From NCBI GenBank assembly GCA_900543525.1, contig UQRS01000025.1, positions 1 to 26,548 on the forward strand: a stretch of 26,548 nucleotides of DNA. The letters are read 5' to 3'. The DNA is from an uncultured Oscillospiraceae bacterium (GTDB lineage: Bacteria; Bacillota; Clostridia; Oscillospirales; Acutalibacteraceae). Numbering within the stretch: position 1 is the first letter of the stretch; each line of letters starts with the position of its first letter. The notes beneath the pieces are model-generated. The model was not told where the DNA came from, did no database searches, and saw only the letters and a program-made list of their open reading frames with translations. Positions 1-7,292 of the stretch are shown in pieces. Made by a program: the position numbers and the translations under genes.

Positions 1-20
1 AAGATGCGTTAAAATCCAGC

Positions 21-51
21 GGTATAATAACTGCTCTGCGGTTATTATACC
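21..51. repeat. Perfect 11-bp inverted repeat (hairpin)
   Basis: GGTATAATAAC at 21-31 is the exact reverse complement of GTTATTATACC at 41-51, separated by 9 bases. A related TATTATACC copy recurs at 302-310, so these motifs bracket the two structured units at 49-300. On the minus strand both 3' copies read TGGTATAAT, which resembles an extended -10 promoter element, but I see no matching -35 box. The function is unknown. Confidence 0.6.
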
Positions 52-300
52 ACAAAGCCCGGGGAAAATGGGCCTTTGCAAAAAGCCCCGGCCACATCCG
101 CGTCGGAAAAGCCCATTTTCGGAAGGGACGCCACGGCTGTGTTTCGGCCAGCATAAAGCTATGGGGCGTCCCTGCTCCACCACAAAGCCCGAGGAAAATG
201 GGCCTTTGTAAAAGTTCCGATTACATCTGGGTTGGAAAAGCCCATTTTCAAAGGGACGCCACAGCTACGTTCCTTTTTACCCAAAGCTATGGGGCGCCCC
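49..300. repeat. Two tandem ~130-bp structured non-coding units
   Basis: Unit A (49-178) and unit B (179-300) both start with ACCACAAAGCCCG and end with AAAGCTATGGGGCG. Each unit holds two inverted repeats. The first pairs GAAAATGGGC with GCCCATTTTC (64-73 with 111-120, and 194-203 with 240-249). The second pairs GGGACGCCAC..GCT with AGCTATGGGGCG.CCC (about 125-138 with 158-173, and about 252-266 with 285-300). The regions between the arms diverge, while the arms are nearly identical. No convincing ORF runs through them. They could be an ncRNA pair, a miniature mobile element, or a bidirectional terminator-like repeat; I do not recognise a known family. From 300 to 447 I see nothing further. 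Confidence 0.6.
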
Positions 301-514
301 CTATTATACCATGAACGCGGCGGCGATGCCACCAAAAAACGGCAATACAGTTTGGAACTTGTCAGAATTTCTTTTTGCCGCGGGGATGGCCATGCAATTT
401 TCTCAAAAAAGTCCCGGCGATTTTACTCTATTTTACGGCGGGAGGCAATTTGATCGGGAGGCACCCGTGCGGAGAGGACTTGCCGCCGATCAGCTGCTCA
501 CATAGCGACAAGAT

Positions 515-1012
515 GTTTCAATCCGCCCACCCTGTACAGAGTGGGACTGCGCCGGAGTACACCGGCTACAAAGTGCAGGCACAATTTCAATCCACCCGCT
601 CTGTGCAGAGCGAGATCCTTGGAATCGGGTCATATAGTGGATATGGTCACGTTTCAATCCGCCCATCCCGTATGAGATGGGACTGGTATAAAACGGTGGC
701 TTTTGTATGGGTCAAACAATTTCAATCCACCCACCCCATATGGGATGGGGCAGTAATCAGCCCGACCGCACGGATCAGCCCGAAAATATTTCAATCCGCC
801 CACTCTGTGTAGAGCTGGGACTCGGGAACTCGGTCATTGCCGACGTGAGACACATTTCAATCCGCCCGCTCTGTGTAGAGCGGGACTCGGGAACTCGGTC
901 ATTGCCGACGTGAGACACATTTCAATCCGCCCATCCCGGACGGGACGCTGGAGAGTTACACCCATAACGACATTCAGACATTTCAATCTACCCACGGATT
1001 TTCAATATGAAC
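515..1012 (-). CRISPR. Short, degenerate type I-C CRISPR array (7 repeats plus a truncated one)
   Basis: Repeats, read on the plus strand as (G/A)TTTCAATCC(G/A)CCC..., lie at 515-547, 584-616, 651-683, 719-751, 788-821, 854-886, 919-946 (5 bases deleted) and 980-~1000 (only one half kept). Spacers are 32-36 bases long. On the minus strand the repeats end in GGATTGAAA(C/T), the usual 3' end of type I-C repeats that becomes the crRNA 5' handle. The array should therefore be transcribed on the minus strand, like the adjacent cas operon. Nearly every repeat copy differs, although the stem survives. Spacers 822-853 and 887-918 are identical. A possible further, badly decayed repeat lies at 448-479, followed by a 35-base spacer-sized stretch (480-514). 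No leader of normal length is visible: only about 70 bases separate the array from the cas7 stop codon. Confidence 0.93.
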
Positions 1013-1060
1013 CAGCGCCTATGGTCTTGCGGCAGAAGCAAAAGTGCCGAATCCCCGAAA

Positions 1061-1080
1061 GCCGGAGATACGCCTCCGGC
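1061..1080 (-). terminator. Stem-loop directly after cas7 (weak terminator or mRNA end)
   Basis: GCCGGAG at 1061-1067 pairs with CTCCGGC at 1074-1080 around a 6-base loop, immediately downstream of the cas7 stop codon on the minus strand. The following minus-strand bases start with TTTC but contain no long T tract. It may only stabilise or process the cas mRNA 3' end, letting transcription continue into the array. Confidence 0.45.
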
Positions 1081-1932
1081 TTATACGCCGTCCAGAATCT
1101 CCGGCGTCAGGCCGGGCAGCTCGTCCAGCGTAATCACATAGTCATCCACGCTCTCCGGAATCCCCGCCGCATTTTTTGCGGTGACATGGAGGCTGCGATG
1201 CACCTTCGCCGACGAATACTGACCGTCCCTGCAGTTGTGCTCCCACCAATAGAGCTTTACAACCTCCATCGAGCCTTCTGGCCGTGCGGAGGAGGCGTCG
1301 TTCACAAAAAGCGTGCGGAGGCATTCCTTTATGACCGCGGCATCCTCCTGCGAGAAGCCGGTTTTCTCCGCCAACTGCACATTGATCGCGCCTTTGATTT
1401 TGTACAGGCCGAAGCGGACAAAATGCTTCATGCCCATGGTATCCGACGAGCGCTTGTCGCCCGTTTCGCCGTTGACGCTTTTGGTGATCTGCATTTCCTC
1501 AATTTCGACCGGAGAAATGCTGACCGCCTGATGAATCGAAACCGGTCCGCGAACGCCGCCGGAAACACCGCCGTCTTCTTTGCCTGTATTCTTAAACGCA
1601 AAGAGCTGTCCAAAGCTGCGCACATCCAGCCATTTTTCGCACACCGCCCGCGCGCAGATATCCTTATCCCCAATTCCTCTGGTCAGGGCGGCGGCGCGTT
1701 CGCTCAGGCTTTTGCATCCGTCGTCGCAGCGGTCGTCCGACTGTACAAAAATTGCATGTCCCAGATCCTGCATCCGGTTGCGGAGCTTCCGCTTGATGCA
1801 GACATCCGAGATTTCACCCCTGCCGTTATAGTCCGTTCTGGGGCGGTTGCCGTTCAGCGGATCGCCGTTTCCGTTCGCCATGGTCACGCAAACCAGGGCT
1901 GCAAAGTCGATTTTGTGGTTCAGTACCGCCAT
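1081..1932 (-). CDS. cas7c: Type I-C Cascade backbone protein Cas7 (Csd2)
   Basis: This 283-residue protein has the Csd2 hallmarks: an N-terminal NGDPLNGNRPR segment (residues ~22-32), ISDVCIKRKLRNRMQ just after it, GVRGPVSIHQAVSISPVEIEE in the middle followed by MQITKSVN, and a SSDTMGMKHFV stretch near residue 165. In type I-C it polymerises along the crRNA spacer to form the backbone of the Cascade complex in the cytoplasm. The ATG lies 3 bases after the cas8c stop codon, and its ribosome binding site (GAGGAGGAA) sits within the end of cas8c, so the two are translationally linked. The length is normal for the family and no frameshift is visible. It is the last cas gene before the array; where cas4-cas1-cas2 would normally follow there are only ~70 bases. 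Confidence 0.95.
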   Translation of the reverse strand: MAVLNHKIDFAALVCVTMANGNGDPLNGNRPRTDYNGRGEISDVCIKRKLRNRMQDLGHAIFVQSDDRCDDGCKSLSERAAALTRGIGDKDICARAVCEKWLDVRSFGQLFAFKNTGKEDGGVSGGVRGPVSIHQAVSISPVEIEEMQITKSVNGETGDKRSSDTMGMKHFVRFGLYKIKGAINVQLAEKTGFSQEDAAVIKECLRTLFVNDASSARPEGSMEVVKLYWWEHNCRDGQYSSAKVHRSLHVTAKNAAGIPESVDDYVITLDELPGLTPEILDGV

Positions 1933-1935
1933 TTT

Positions 1936-3726
1936 TTATTCCTCCTCAGCTATATTGTCCTTTGTTTCGTTTTTGGCAAAGAATGCATTCCGCTGCAATT
2001 CATAGCCCATCAGATAAAGGTCGTCCAACGGCCGGTTCAGCTCCTCCTCCGGAAGATCGCGCAAAATTCCGAAAATTTCTCCCACAAGCCGGTTGTAGCG
2101 GCCGGCCTGCCATTCCTTCACCCGGCCGAGATAGGCCTGCTGCAAATGCCGATTGACCCGCTCAAAGACCGAGAACGGCCGGCGGCGGAACTCGCTCATA
2201 TTCTTGATGGCGCTGGTCTGCCGGCTTTCCTTCGTTTTGAAATAATAGTCGGCCTCCACACGCTCCATCGCCGCCAGAAGCCGACCGTATTGAAAGCTGC
2301 GATCCCTTTTGTCCAATTCCCAGGACATTTCATTCCCTCCCCGTTTTGTATCATAGCGATATTTCTGAAGTGCAGCGCAGGCCGTCCGCACAATTTTCCT
2401 CCAGTTCGATTCATCACAGGCCTGCGGCAAAGACGCCCGCCGGGTCAGCGCCTTTAAAATGTCGAAGGGAAACACGCCTCCGCCCGTCTTGCAGTTCAGC
2501 AGGCGCTGCAGATGCTGGCGCTGTATGGCATCATCCGTCTCCAAAAACTTTTTTCGCTGCACGCCAAAGGCACAGTCCACGATCTGCAGCAGGCTCGGCG
2601 CCTGAATCCCGCGGCTTCCGGCATACCAGCAGCAATGTGCGTCCCAGGTCCGCATCCGTTCCAGAAAGGTTTTGAGCGAAATCTCATTGTAATAAGTCAC
2701 GGCAAGGCGGCCGGTGGTCGCCGCGTCGAAGCTCACCAGAACCGCGCAGTCGGTGTCGCGCAGCTGATAATCCTGCCGGAGGCTGAAAAGCGTGCTTTGC
2801 AGCTGTTTTTGATAATCGCTCGGGCCGCGCGCCGGCTGGGACTTCGCTCCTCGTACCGGGCACATCACCCTTGGCAGGGTCTTCCCCTTCGGATTCCAGC
2901 ACAGGAAAACCCGCTTCCCCGAAAATTCCCGGACACCCTGCTCGGAGGCCAGCCAGCGCAGCGCGCTGTGCGCCTTCTGCGAGGCGATATAGCCGACGGT
3001 AAGCGCCTGCCACTCCTCCGCAAAGCGCCCGCGATAGGTAAAGCCGCCCGTATCGTTGGCGGAAATCAGCTTTGCGTTCCCGTTTATCGGAACAATCCCC
3101 TTCGGGTGCTGGCGGGCGATCGGCTGCACGCCGCCCTCCAGCATGCACAAAGCGGCCTCCCGCGCGGCGATTCGATCGGAATAATAGGCCGCAAAGGCTG
3201 AAAAAAGCCTCTGATTTTTCCAGCAGGCCGGCTCCTCATCGCCGACCCCGGGCACGCGCCAGCAGACAAGCTGCTTTTCGTCATAGCCGCCGCTTTTATC
3301 CAAAGCAAGCACGCCGCATTTTGCAAGGTCGTCCAGAACGGTTCCGTTTGCGGCATAGGTGAAAACGGCGGAAAGAAAGGGATGGGTATGCGCGGACTCC
3401 CGCCACTCCCGCAGCGATGAAAGATAAAGCGCGTGCGCGCTCCGGTTGGCGGGGGCGACATATTTTAACTGCTCGCACAGCGGATGTGCCGCACGGCCGC
3501 TGGTGCGGCCGCCGGATTCCTCCGTAACCGGGATCAGAACCTTCGGCTCGCCCTTCTCAACCCTTCGCGCGGTCAAAAAGCCGCCCTCTGCATTCAAAGT
3601 GATTTCGATATCTGCATTTGTCAGAATATGCCCGATGGGGGCAAGCGGCTCACGCCCCTCCCGGTACACGCCGATCAGGGCGGCGTTTGCGTCGTAGGTC
3701 TCCACCGCGCGCTGCAGCAGCCCCAT
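1936..3726 (-). CDS. cas8c: Type I-C Cascade large subunit Cas8c (Csd1)
   Basis: This 596-residue protein is of normal length for Csd1/Cas8c, the large Cascade subunit involved in PAM recognition and target DNA binding. In many type I-C systems an internal translation start in this gene also gives a separate Cas11c small subunit; I did not find a decisive internal start here, but the C-terminal third is helix-rich and charged, as expected. The recognised segments are the N-terminal LLQRAVETYDANAAL, HPLCEQLKYVAPANRSAHALYLSSLREW (residues ~80-108, given in shortened form as HPLCEQLKYV and ALYLSSLREW), and VSFDAATTGRLAVTYY in the middle. Its ATG overlaps the cas5c stop codon by one base (TAATG), so translational coupling is likely. 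The reading frame is intact. Confidence 0.93.
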   Translation of the reverse strand: MGLLQRAVETYDANAALIGVYREGREPLAPIGHILTNADIEITLNAEGGFLTARRVEKGEPKVLIPVTEESGGRTSGRAAHPLCEQLKYVAPANRSAHALYLSSLREWRESAHTHPFLSAVFTYAANGTVLDDLAKCGVLALDKSGGYDEKQLVCWRVPGVGDEEPACWKNQRLFSAFAAYYSDRIAAREAALCMLEGGVQPIARQHPKGIVPINGNAKLISANDTGGFTYRGRFAEEWQALTVGYIASQKAHSALRWLASEQGVREFSGKRVFLCWNPKGKTLPRVMCPVRGAKSQPARGPSDYQKQLQSTLFSLRQDYQLRDTDCAVLVSFDAATTGRLAVTYYNEISLKTFLERMRTWDAHCCWYAGSRGIQAPSLLQIVDCAFGVQRKKFLETDDAIQRQHLQRLLNCKTGGGVFPFDILKALTRRASLPQACDESNWRKIVRTACAALQKYRYDTKRGGNEMSWELDKRDRSFQYGRLLAAMERVEADYYFKTKESRQTSAIKNMSEFRRRPFSVFERVNRHLQQAYLGRVKEWQAGRYNRLVGEIFGILRDLPEEELNRPLDDLYLMGYELQRNAFFAKNETKDNIAEEE

Positions 3727-4469
3727 TATCTGACCTCCCCCAATTCCCGCAGGCCGGAAAAACCGGAAAAATTGTGCAAATCCCCGCCAAAGGGTTTGAT
3801 TTTCATATTGCCGACCGTTTTACACCTCCGGCACTGCTCCGGCGGTATAAAGGAGATGACGCCGCGCTTCATCACCGGATTCCAAAAGCGGACGGTCATC
3901 TTCCCCCTCGTCTGTTCGGAATAGGCCTCATCCGCATAGGTAATGCCATGGTACATCAGGCCGAAGGCCAGCTCCTCCATCTCGTCATAAGCACCCGCCC
4001 CCTCACCGAAAACGCACGGCTCTACATATCCCTGACACTCCCGCGTTCCGAGAAAGATGTCCCGGCGGCCGCCCTTGCGGATCATCTTTTTTGCAAGTTC
4101 GTGATGCTTGTTTTCGTTGCGGTCGGCGGCCAGCTCCGGCCGGTTTTCATTCCATTCAAAGTGGGCGCGAACCTGATAGCGGCAGTCCTTCAGGTAGGTA
4201 TAGTAGCTAAGGTCGTTTTTCCCCTGATACTTAATCAGGCGGATGCCCTTGGTCTCCATCTGAATGGGGTGCAGCACCCTGACCGCGTCTATGACCCAGA
4301 TGATCGTCGGCTTCCAATACACGGAATGCAAAATCCCCTTGAGCGCCTCATAGGTCGGCACCTGATAGGAGCACTTTTCTCCCCCGACGCGCAGGATCGG
4401 ATCGGAGAAGAGGGCGTAATCTCCCGTTACCTGAAACTCCACAATATTGTCATGCTTTGTGTTCTTCAT
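3726..4469 (-). CDS. cas5c: Type I-C crRNA-processing endonuclease Cas5c (Cas5d)
   Basis: In type I-C, which lacks Cas6, Cas5c cuts the pre-crRNA below each repeat hairpin and stays bound to the 5' handle. The 247-residue protein keeps residues matching the known catalytic set: Tyr40 in PTYEALKG and the Lys121-His122 pair in ENKHHELAKKMI. These correspond by motif context to the Tyr/Lys/His triad described in Bacillus halodurans Cas5d. The motif RRDIFLGTRECQGYVEP and the C-terminal glycine-rich FGGDLHNFSGFSGL are also typical. A strong ribosome binding site (GGAGGTG) lies before the ATG, 4 bases after the cas3 stop. An intact nuclease fits with the array repeats having kept their stems despite sequence drift. 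Confidence 0.95.
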   Translation of the reverse strand: MKNTKHDNIVEFQVTGDYALFSDPILRVGGEKCSYQVPTYEALKGILHSVYWKPTIIWVIDAVRVLHPIQMETKGIRLIKYQGKNDLSYYTYLKDCRYQVRAHFEWNENRPELAADRNENKHHELAKKMIRKGGRRDIFLGTRECQGYVEPCVFGEGAGAYDEMEELAFGLMYHGITYADEAYSEQTRGKMTVRFWNPVMKRGVISFIPPEQCRRCKTVGNMKIKPFGGDLHNFSGFSGLRELGEVR

Positions 4470-4473
4470 TCTT

Positions 4474-6843
4474 TTACACCTCCATAAAGGCTTGATTTTC
4501 TCCGTCCGCCGTCAGACCGACGGTATCGTCATAGAAGCCGTCCGCCAGCACGAGCGCACAGCCGTCGCAGACGGAGAGCAGCGCCTGCTTTTGCTTTAGC
4601 TGCTTTTTCTGATACGGATAGATACGCACCGTGTAATTGCCCGCCTCCCTCAGCAATGCCGCGCGGTGATTCGGGTCAAAGCTGCACCGCTGCGAACACA
4701 GCTCCGCAATCAGCTGCCTGCCCCTGCCGTAGGGAACGATGACATCCACAGAAGTCCCGTCAAACACAGAGAAATACTCCCCTGCGGTTTTGAACGCCTG
4801 CCGCAAAAAGAAGGCGTCCGCATTTTCACATCTTTCGTCCGCATATTTTTCGTTGGCCGCCAACAGGTCGAACAAAGAGGTCTTTTGCTCGTGAATATAA
4901 TAATCCTGTTCCTCCGCCGCCATGTCCCGATACAGCGCCCGATAGTAGAAGCGGATCGACTCCTCCGAAAACAGGTCGCCGCCAAACCGCTCGGGCGTGC
5001 GCCCGAAAGCCTCCATCAAAGCGAGGCTGGCGTCCTTCCCCCGCTGAATATCCCGCAGCATGCCGAGGTTTTCATCCGGGCAGTTCACGGTATACACAGG
5101 GCGCGGCATTTTTGATTCACCGCTGCGGTTGCAGCGCCCCGCGGCCTGCACAATGCTGTCCATGCCCGCCATCAGGCGCACGACCGCGCCAAAAGAGATA
5201 TCCACGCCCGCCTCGATCACCTGCGTCGAAATGCAGAGCACCCTTTCATGCTTTGAAAGCGCCCTTTGCAAAGCGGCAAGCACGTCCCGCCTGTTCTGCA
5301 TACACATCGCGGCGGAGAGGTGAAAACTCCGATACTCCGGCGACACGGTTTTTTCCAGCAGATAGGCGGCCTCGCTCCTCTTGTTGCAGACGACTAAGAG
5401 GCTTTCCGTCAGCTTCATCTGCGTGCGGATGAAATCGGGAAGCGCTTCCAGCCGGCGATCCGGAATCCTGAAAAGCGCCGTCCTGCGAAAGGCCGCCCAG
5501 ATTTCCTCCTCCCTCGGCACAATCTCCTCCGGCGGCTTTCGCAGCGGATGCGCCGCCCCCTCCAGTTCCGGCTGCGTCGCCGAGCAAAGCAGGATGGTCG
5601 CGCCGCACTGTTCGCTCAAAAACTGAACGGCAAGGTTGAAAAGCGTCAGCATTTTCGCCGGCACGGTCTGCACCTCATCTATCACGATCACACTGTCGCA
5701 CAGCGCAAAAAAGCGCCGGATGGCGATCGTTTTTCCGTCAAATATGGTGTCAAGAAGCTGCACCAGCGTGGTGATCACAATGGGTGCGTCCCAGCTTTGC
5801 ACAAGAAGCTCGCGTTTGTCCAGCTCCTCCTGCGCGGGCGCGGTCTGCACAACATTGGAATGATGCTCCAAAATCAGCCGGTCATCGCCAACAAACGCAC
5901 GAATGACGCTCGCGTTCTGCTCAAGGATCGACAGCAGTGGAGAGACAAAGATCAGCCGCCTCTTATGAAAACGCATCGCGTGCGCCAGGGCGTATCGCAG
6001 GGAGGCCAGCGTTTTTCCTCCGCCCGTCGGAACATTCAGCCGGTAAATGCCCGGCGCGCGGACCGCAAAGGCACGGCAGATCTCCGATATTTTATGCCTG
6101 GCTTTTGCGACCGCCGTATCACATGGGAAGGCCTTCAGCCGCCCTTCCAGATCGTCCAGCCGCGCCCTCCATATGGGGGTCATATCCTCCGGCCAGGCGA
6201 AAGGGCGCGTGCCGTTCATAAAAGCTGCGGTGTCCTGCCGATCCCCCTCAATCACCGCGGACAAAAGCAGCCGCGCCAGCAGCCCGGACGCGAATGCATA
6301 GTCACGGTCGTCCGTATAAGCCTCATCCAGGTGATCCAAAACCCGCCCGATTTCCGCTAAAGCCTTTGCAAAAAGCGCTTTGATTTCTTCGGGCGGAAAT
6401 TCCTGCAAAAAGGCCGCTTTGGCGGCTTCGTAGGATAGGTTCTGCTTCTTCGCGCGATATTGCAGCCCAAGGCGGTGCGCCGGATCAACGCAGTCAAACA
6501 GCCCGTGGTGTGCCCCGATTGCAAACGCGATCAGCTCGGCGCAGATGAGCGTCCGAGTCTCATCCCCTTCGCGATGGAATGCCTCCATCACATACCGGCA
6601 TCCCTGAAAGGTGTGAATCACGCTGCCGCGGCCGGCCTTATCACCCGCGGCCAGATATTGCTGAAAGGCCTTTGTATACTTGCCCATATCGTGAAGCAGC
6701 CCCGCGAGGTACCCCGCGTTCTCAAGCCCGGCCGGGCGCAGGCACTGCGCCGCACGCCGCGCCGTCCCCAGCAGGTGGTCATATACCGTCTGCCAAACCG
6801 GTGTCCCATCCGGTCCCTCCCGTTTGTGGGCATAAAATGTCAT
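4474..6843 (-). CDS. cas3: CRISPR-associated nuclease-helicase Cas3 (HD + DExD/H box)
   Basis: Cas3 is recruited by target-bound Cascade and unwinds and degrades the invading DNA. The 789-residue protein starts with an HD nuclease domain (His51-Asp52 in LLHDMGKY, with His23 upstream). The helicase part shows NVPTGGGKT (motif I), VIVIDEVQTVP (motif II, DEVQ form), CSATQP (motif III), ISTQVIEAGVDISF (motif V) and QAAGRCNRSGE (motif VI), followed by a C-terminal domain. I chose the ATG at 6843 because it is preceded by a GGGGGA ribosome binding site and gives the usual Cas3 N-terminus; the frame stays open to 7179, but that extension has no family-like sequence. All key motifs look intact. It is the first gene of the interference operon. 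Confidence 0.95.
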   Translation of the reverse strand: MTFYAHKREGPDGTPVWQTVYDHLLGTARRAAQCLRPAGLENAGYLAGLLHDMGKYTKAFQQYLAAGDKAGRGSVIHTFQGCRYVMEAFHREGDETRTLICAELIAFAIGAHHGLFDCVDPAHRLGLQYRAKKQNLSYEAAKAAFLQEFPPEEIKALFAKALAEIGRVLDHLDEAYTDDRDYAFASGLLARLLLSAVIEGDRQDTAAFMNGTRPFAWPEDMTPIWRARLDDLEGRLKAFPCDTAVAKARHKISEICRAFAVRAPGIYRLNVPTGGGKTLASLRYALAHAMRFHKRRLIFVSPLLSILEQNASVIRAFVGDDRLILEHHSNVVQTAPAQEELDKRELLVQSWDAPIVITTLVQLLDTIFDGKTIAIRRFFALCDSVIVIDEVQTVPAKMLTLFNLAVQFLSEQCGATILLCSATQPELEGAAHPLRKPPEEIVPREEEIWAAFRRTALFRIPDRRLEALPDFIRTQMKLTESLLVVCNKRSEAAYLLEKTVSPEYRSFHLSAAMCMQNRRDVLAALQRALSKHERVLCISTQVIEAGVDISFGAVVRLMAGMDSIVQAAGRCNRSGESKMPRPVYTVNCPDENLGMLRDIQRGKDASLALMEAFGRTPERFGGDLFSEESIRFYYRALYRDMAAEEQDYYIHEQKTSLFDLLAANEKYADERCENADAFFLRQAFKTAGEYFSVFDGTSVDVIVPYGRGRQLIAELCSQRCSFDPNHRAALLREAGNYTVRIYPYQKKQLKQKQALLSVCDGCALVLADGFYDDTVGLTADGENQAFMEV

Positions 6844-6881
6844 ATGTATCCCCCGCTTTCCGTCTCGATGCAGTTTTTCCG

Positions 6882-6908
6882 CTCGATCGACTTGATCGAC
6901 TCGATCGG
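6882..6908. repeat. Three tandem 9-bp units in the cas leader
   Basis: CTCGATCGA, CTTGATCGA and CTCGATCGG lie head to tail, each differing from its neighbour at one or two positions, about 40 bases upstream of the cas3 start within the presumed 5' leader. Each unit contains a palindromic or near-palindromic GATC core. This could be an operator or just a small expansion; no known regulator is assigned. Confidence 0.5.
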
Positions 6909-6933
6909 CTGGTTTTAGAATACCATCTGATAT

Positions 6934-6955
6934 GTCCGATAAACCGGACTTTTTT
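6934..6955 (+). terminator. Plus-strand intrinsic terminator candidate inside the cas leader
   Basis: GTCCG (6934-6938) pairs with CGGAC (6945-6949) around a 6-base loop and is followed by six T residues on the plus strand. It would stop transcription running antisense to the cas operon. The stem is only 5 bp, so strength is uncertain. On the minus strand the hairpin has no T tract and should not stop cas transcription. Confidence 0.4.
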
Positions 6956-7033
6956 GCAAATCGTTTTCGCTGTTTTCCGGCGCCTTTGCCGGCAGCCGTG
7001 CAGAAGGCTGCGTGTCTCGTTTGTATCGCTCTC

Positions 7034-7061
7034 GTTATACTATATTTTTTCACTTCTTCAA
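7034..7061 (-). promoter_or_regulatory. Sigma-A type promoter of the cas operon
   Basis: On the minus strand a TTGAAG -35 box (7056-7061) lies 16 bases from a TATAAC -10 box (7034-7039). Transcription would start near 7027 and give a leader of roughly 180 bases before cas3. The 6844-7177 stretch without a gene holds this promoter, a CCGGC-AAAGGC-GCCGG hairpin (6977-6992, minus strand), the plus-strand terminator candidate and the 9-bp repeats. Confidence 0.6.
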
Positions 7062-7177
7062 GGAGAGTGTGTGAAAACCCACATTTTATTTTCGCAATCA
7101 CATCAAAAGGACAAAAAGCGCCGGAAAGACGCGCTGTCAGGCGTGTTTGCCCCCTGTTAACCGATGGTATATGCAAC

Positions 7178-7203
7178 AAAAAAGGCTCCCGTCAAAGGGA
7201 GCC
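7178..7203 (-). terminator. Intrinsic terminator downstream of the PAP2 gene
   Basis: On the minus strand GGCTCCC (7197-7203) pairs with GGGAGCC (7184-7190) around a 6-base loop, followed by six T residues (7183-7178). The stem extends by A-T pairs. It insulates the cas operon promoter from transcription coming from the PAP2 gene. The 7204-7292 stretch shows nothing else. Confidence 0.85.
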
Positions 7204-7292
7204 TTGAGAATTCATTAGCCACGGCCGCGCAATTTTACGAAAGCCTTTTAAAATCATGGCAAATGGGAGTTTGGGGCTCACCTCGCACCCGC

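Noticed and set aside
375..913. Short plus-strand frames across the CRISPR array
   Set aside because: Their repeating peptide (FQSAHPV/ISIRPL-like) is just the translated repeat sequence.
910..2457. Long plus-strand open frame through the array end and across cas7 and cas8c
   Set aside because: It lies antisense to genes with clear Cas motifs, starts inside a CRISPR repeat and has no recognisable domain.
6844..7179. N-terminal extension of cas3 to an upstream start
   Set aside because: The ATG at 6843 has a good ribosome binding site and the family's usual N-terminus; the extension runs through the predicted promoter.
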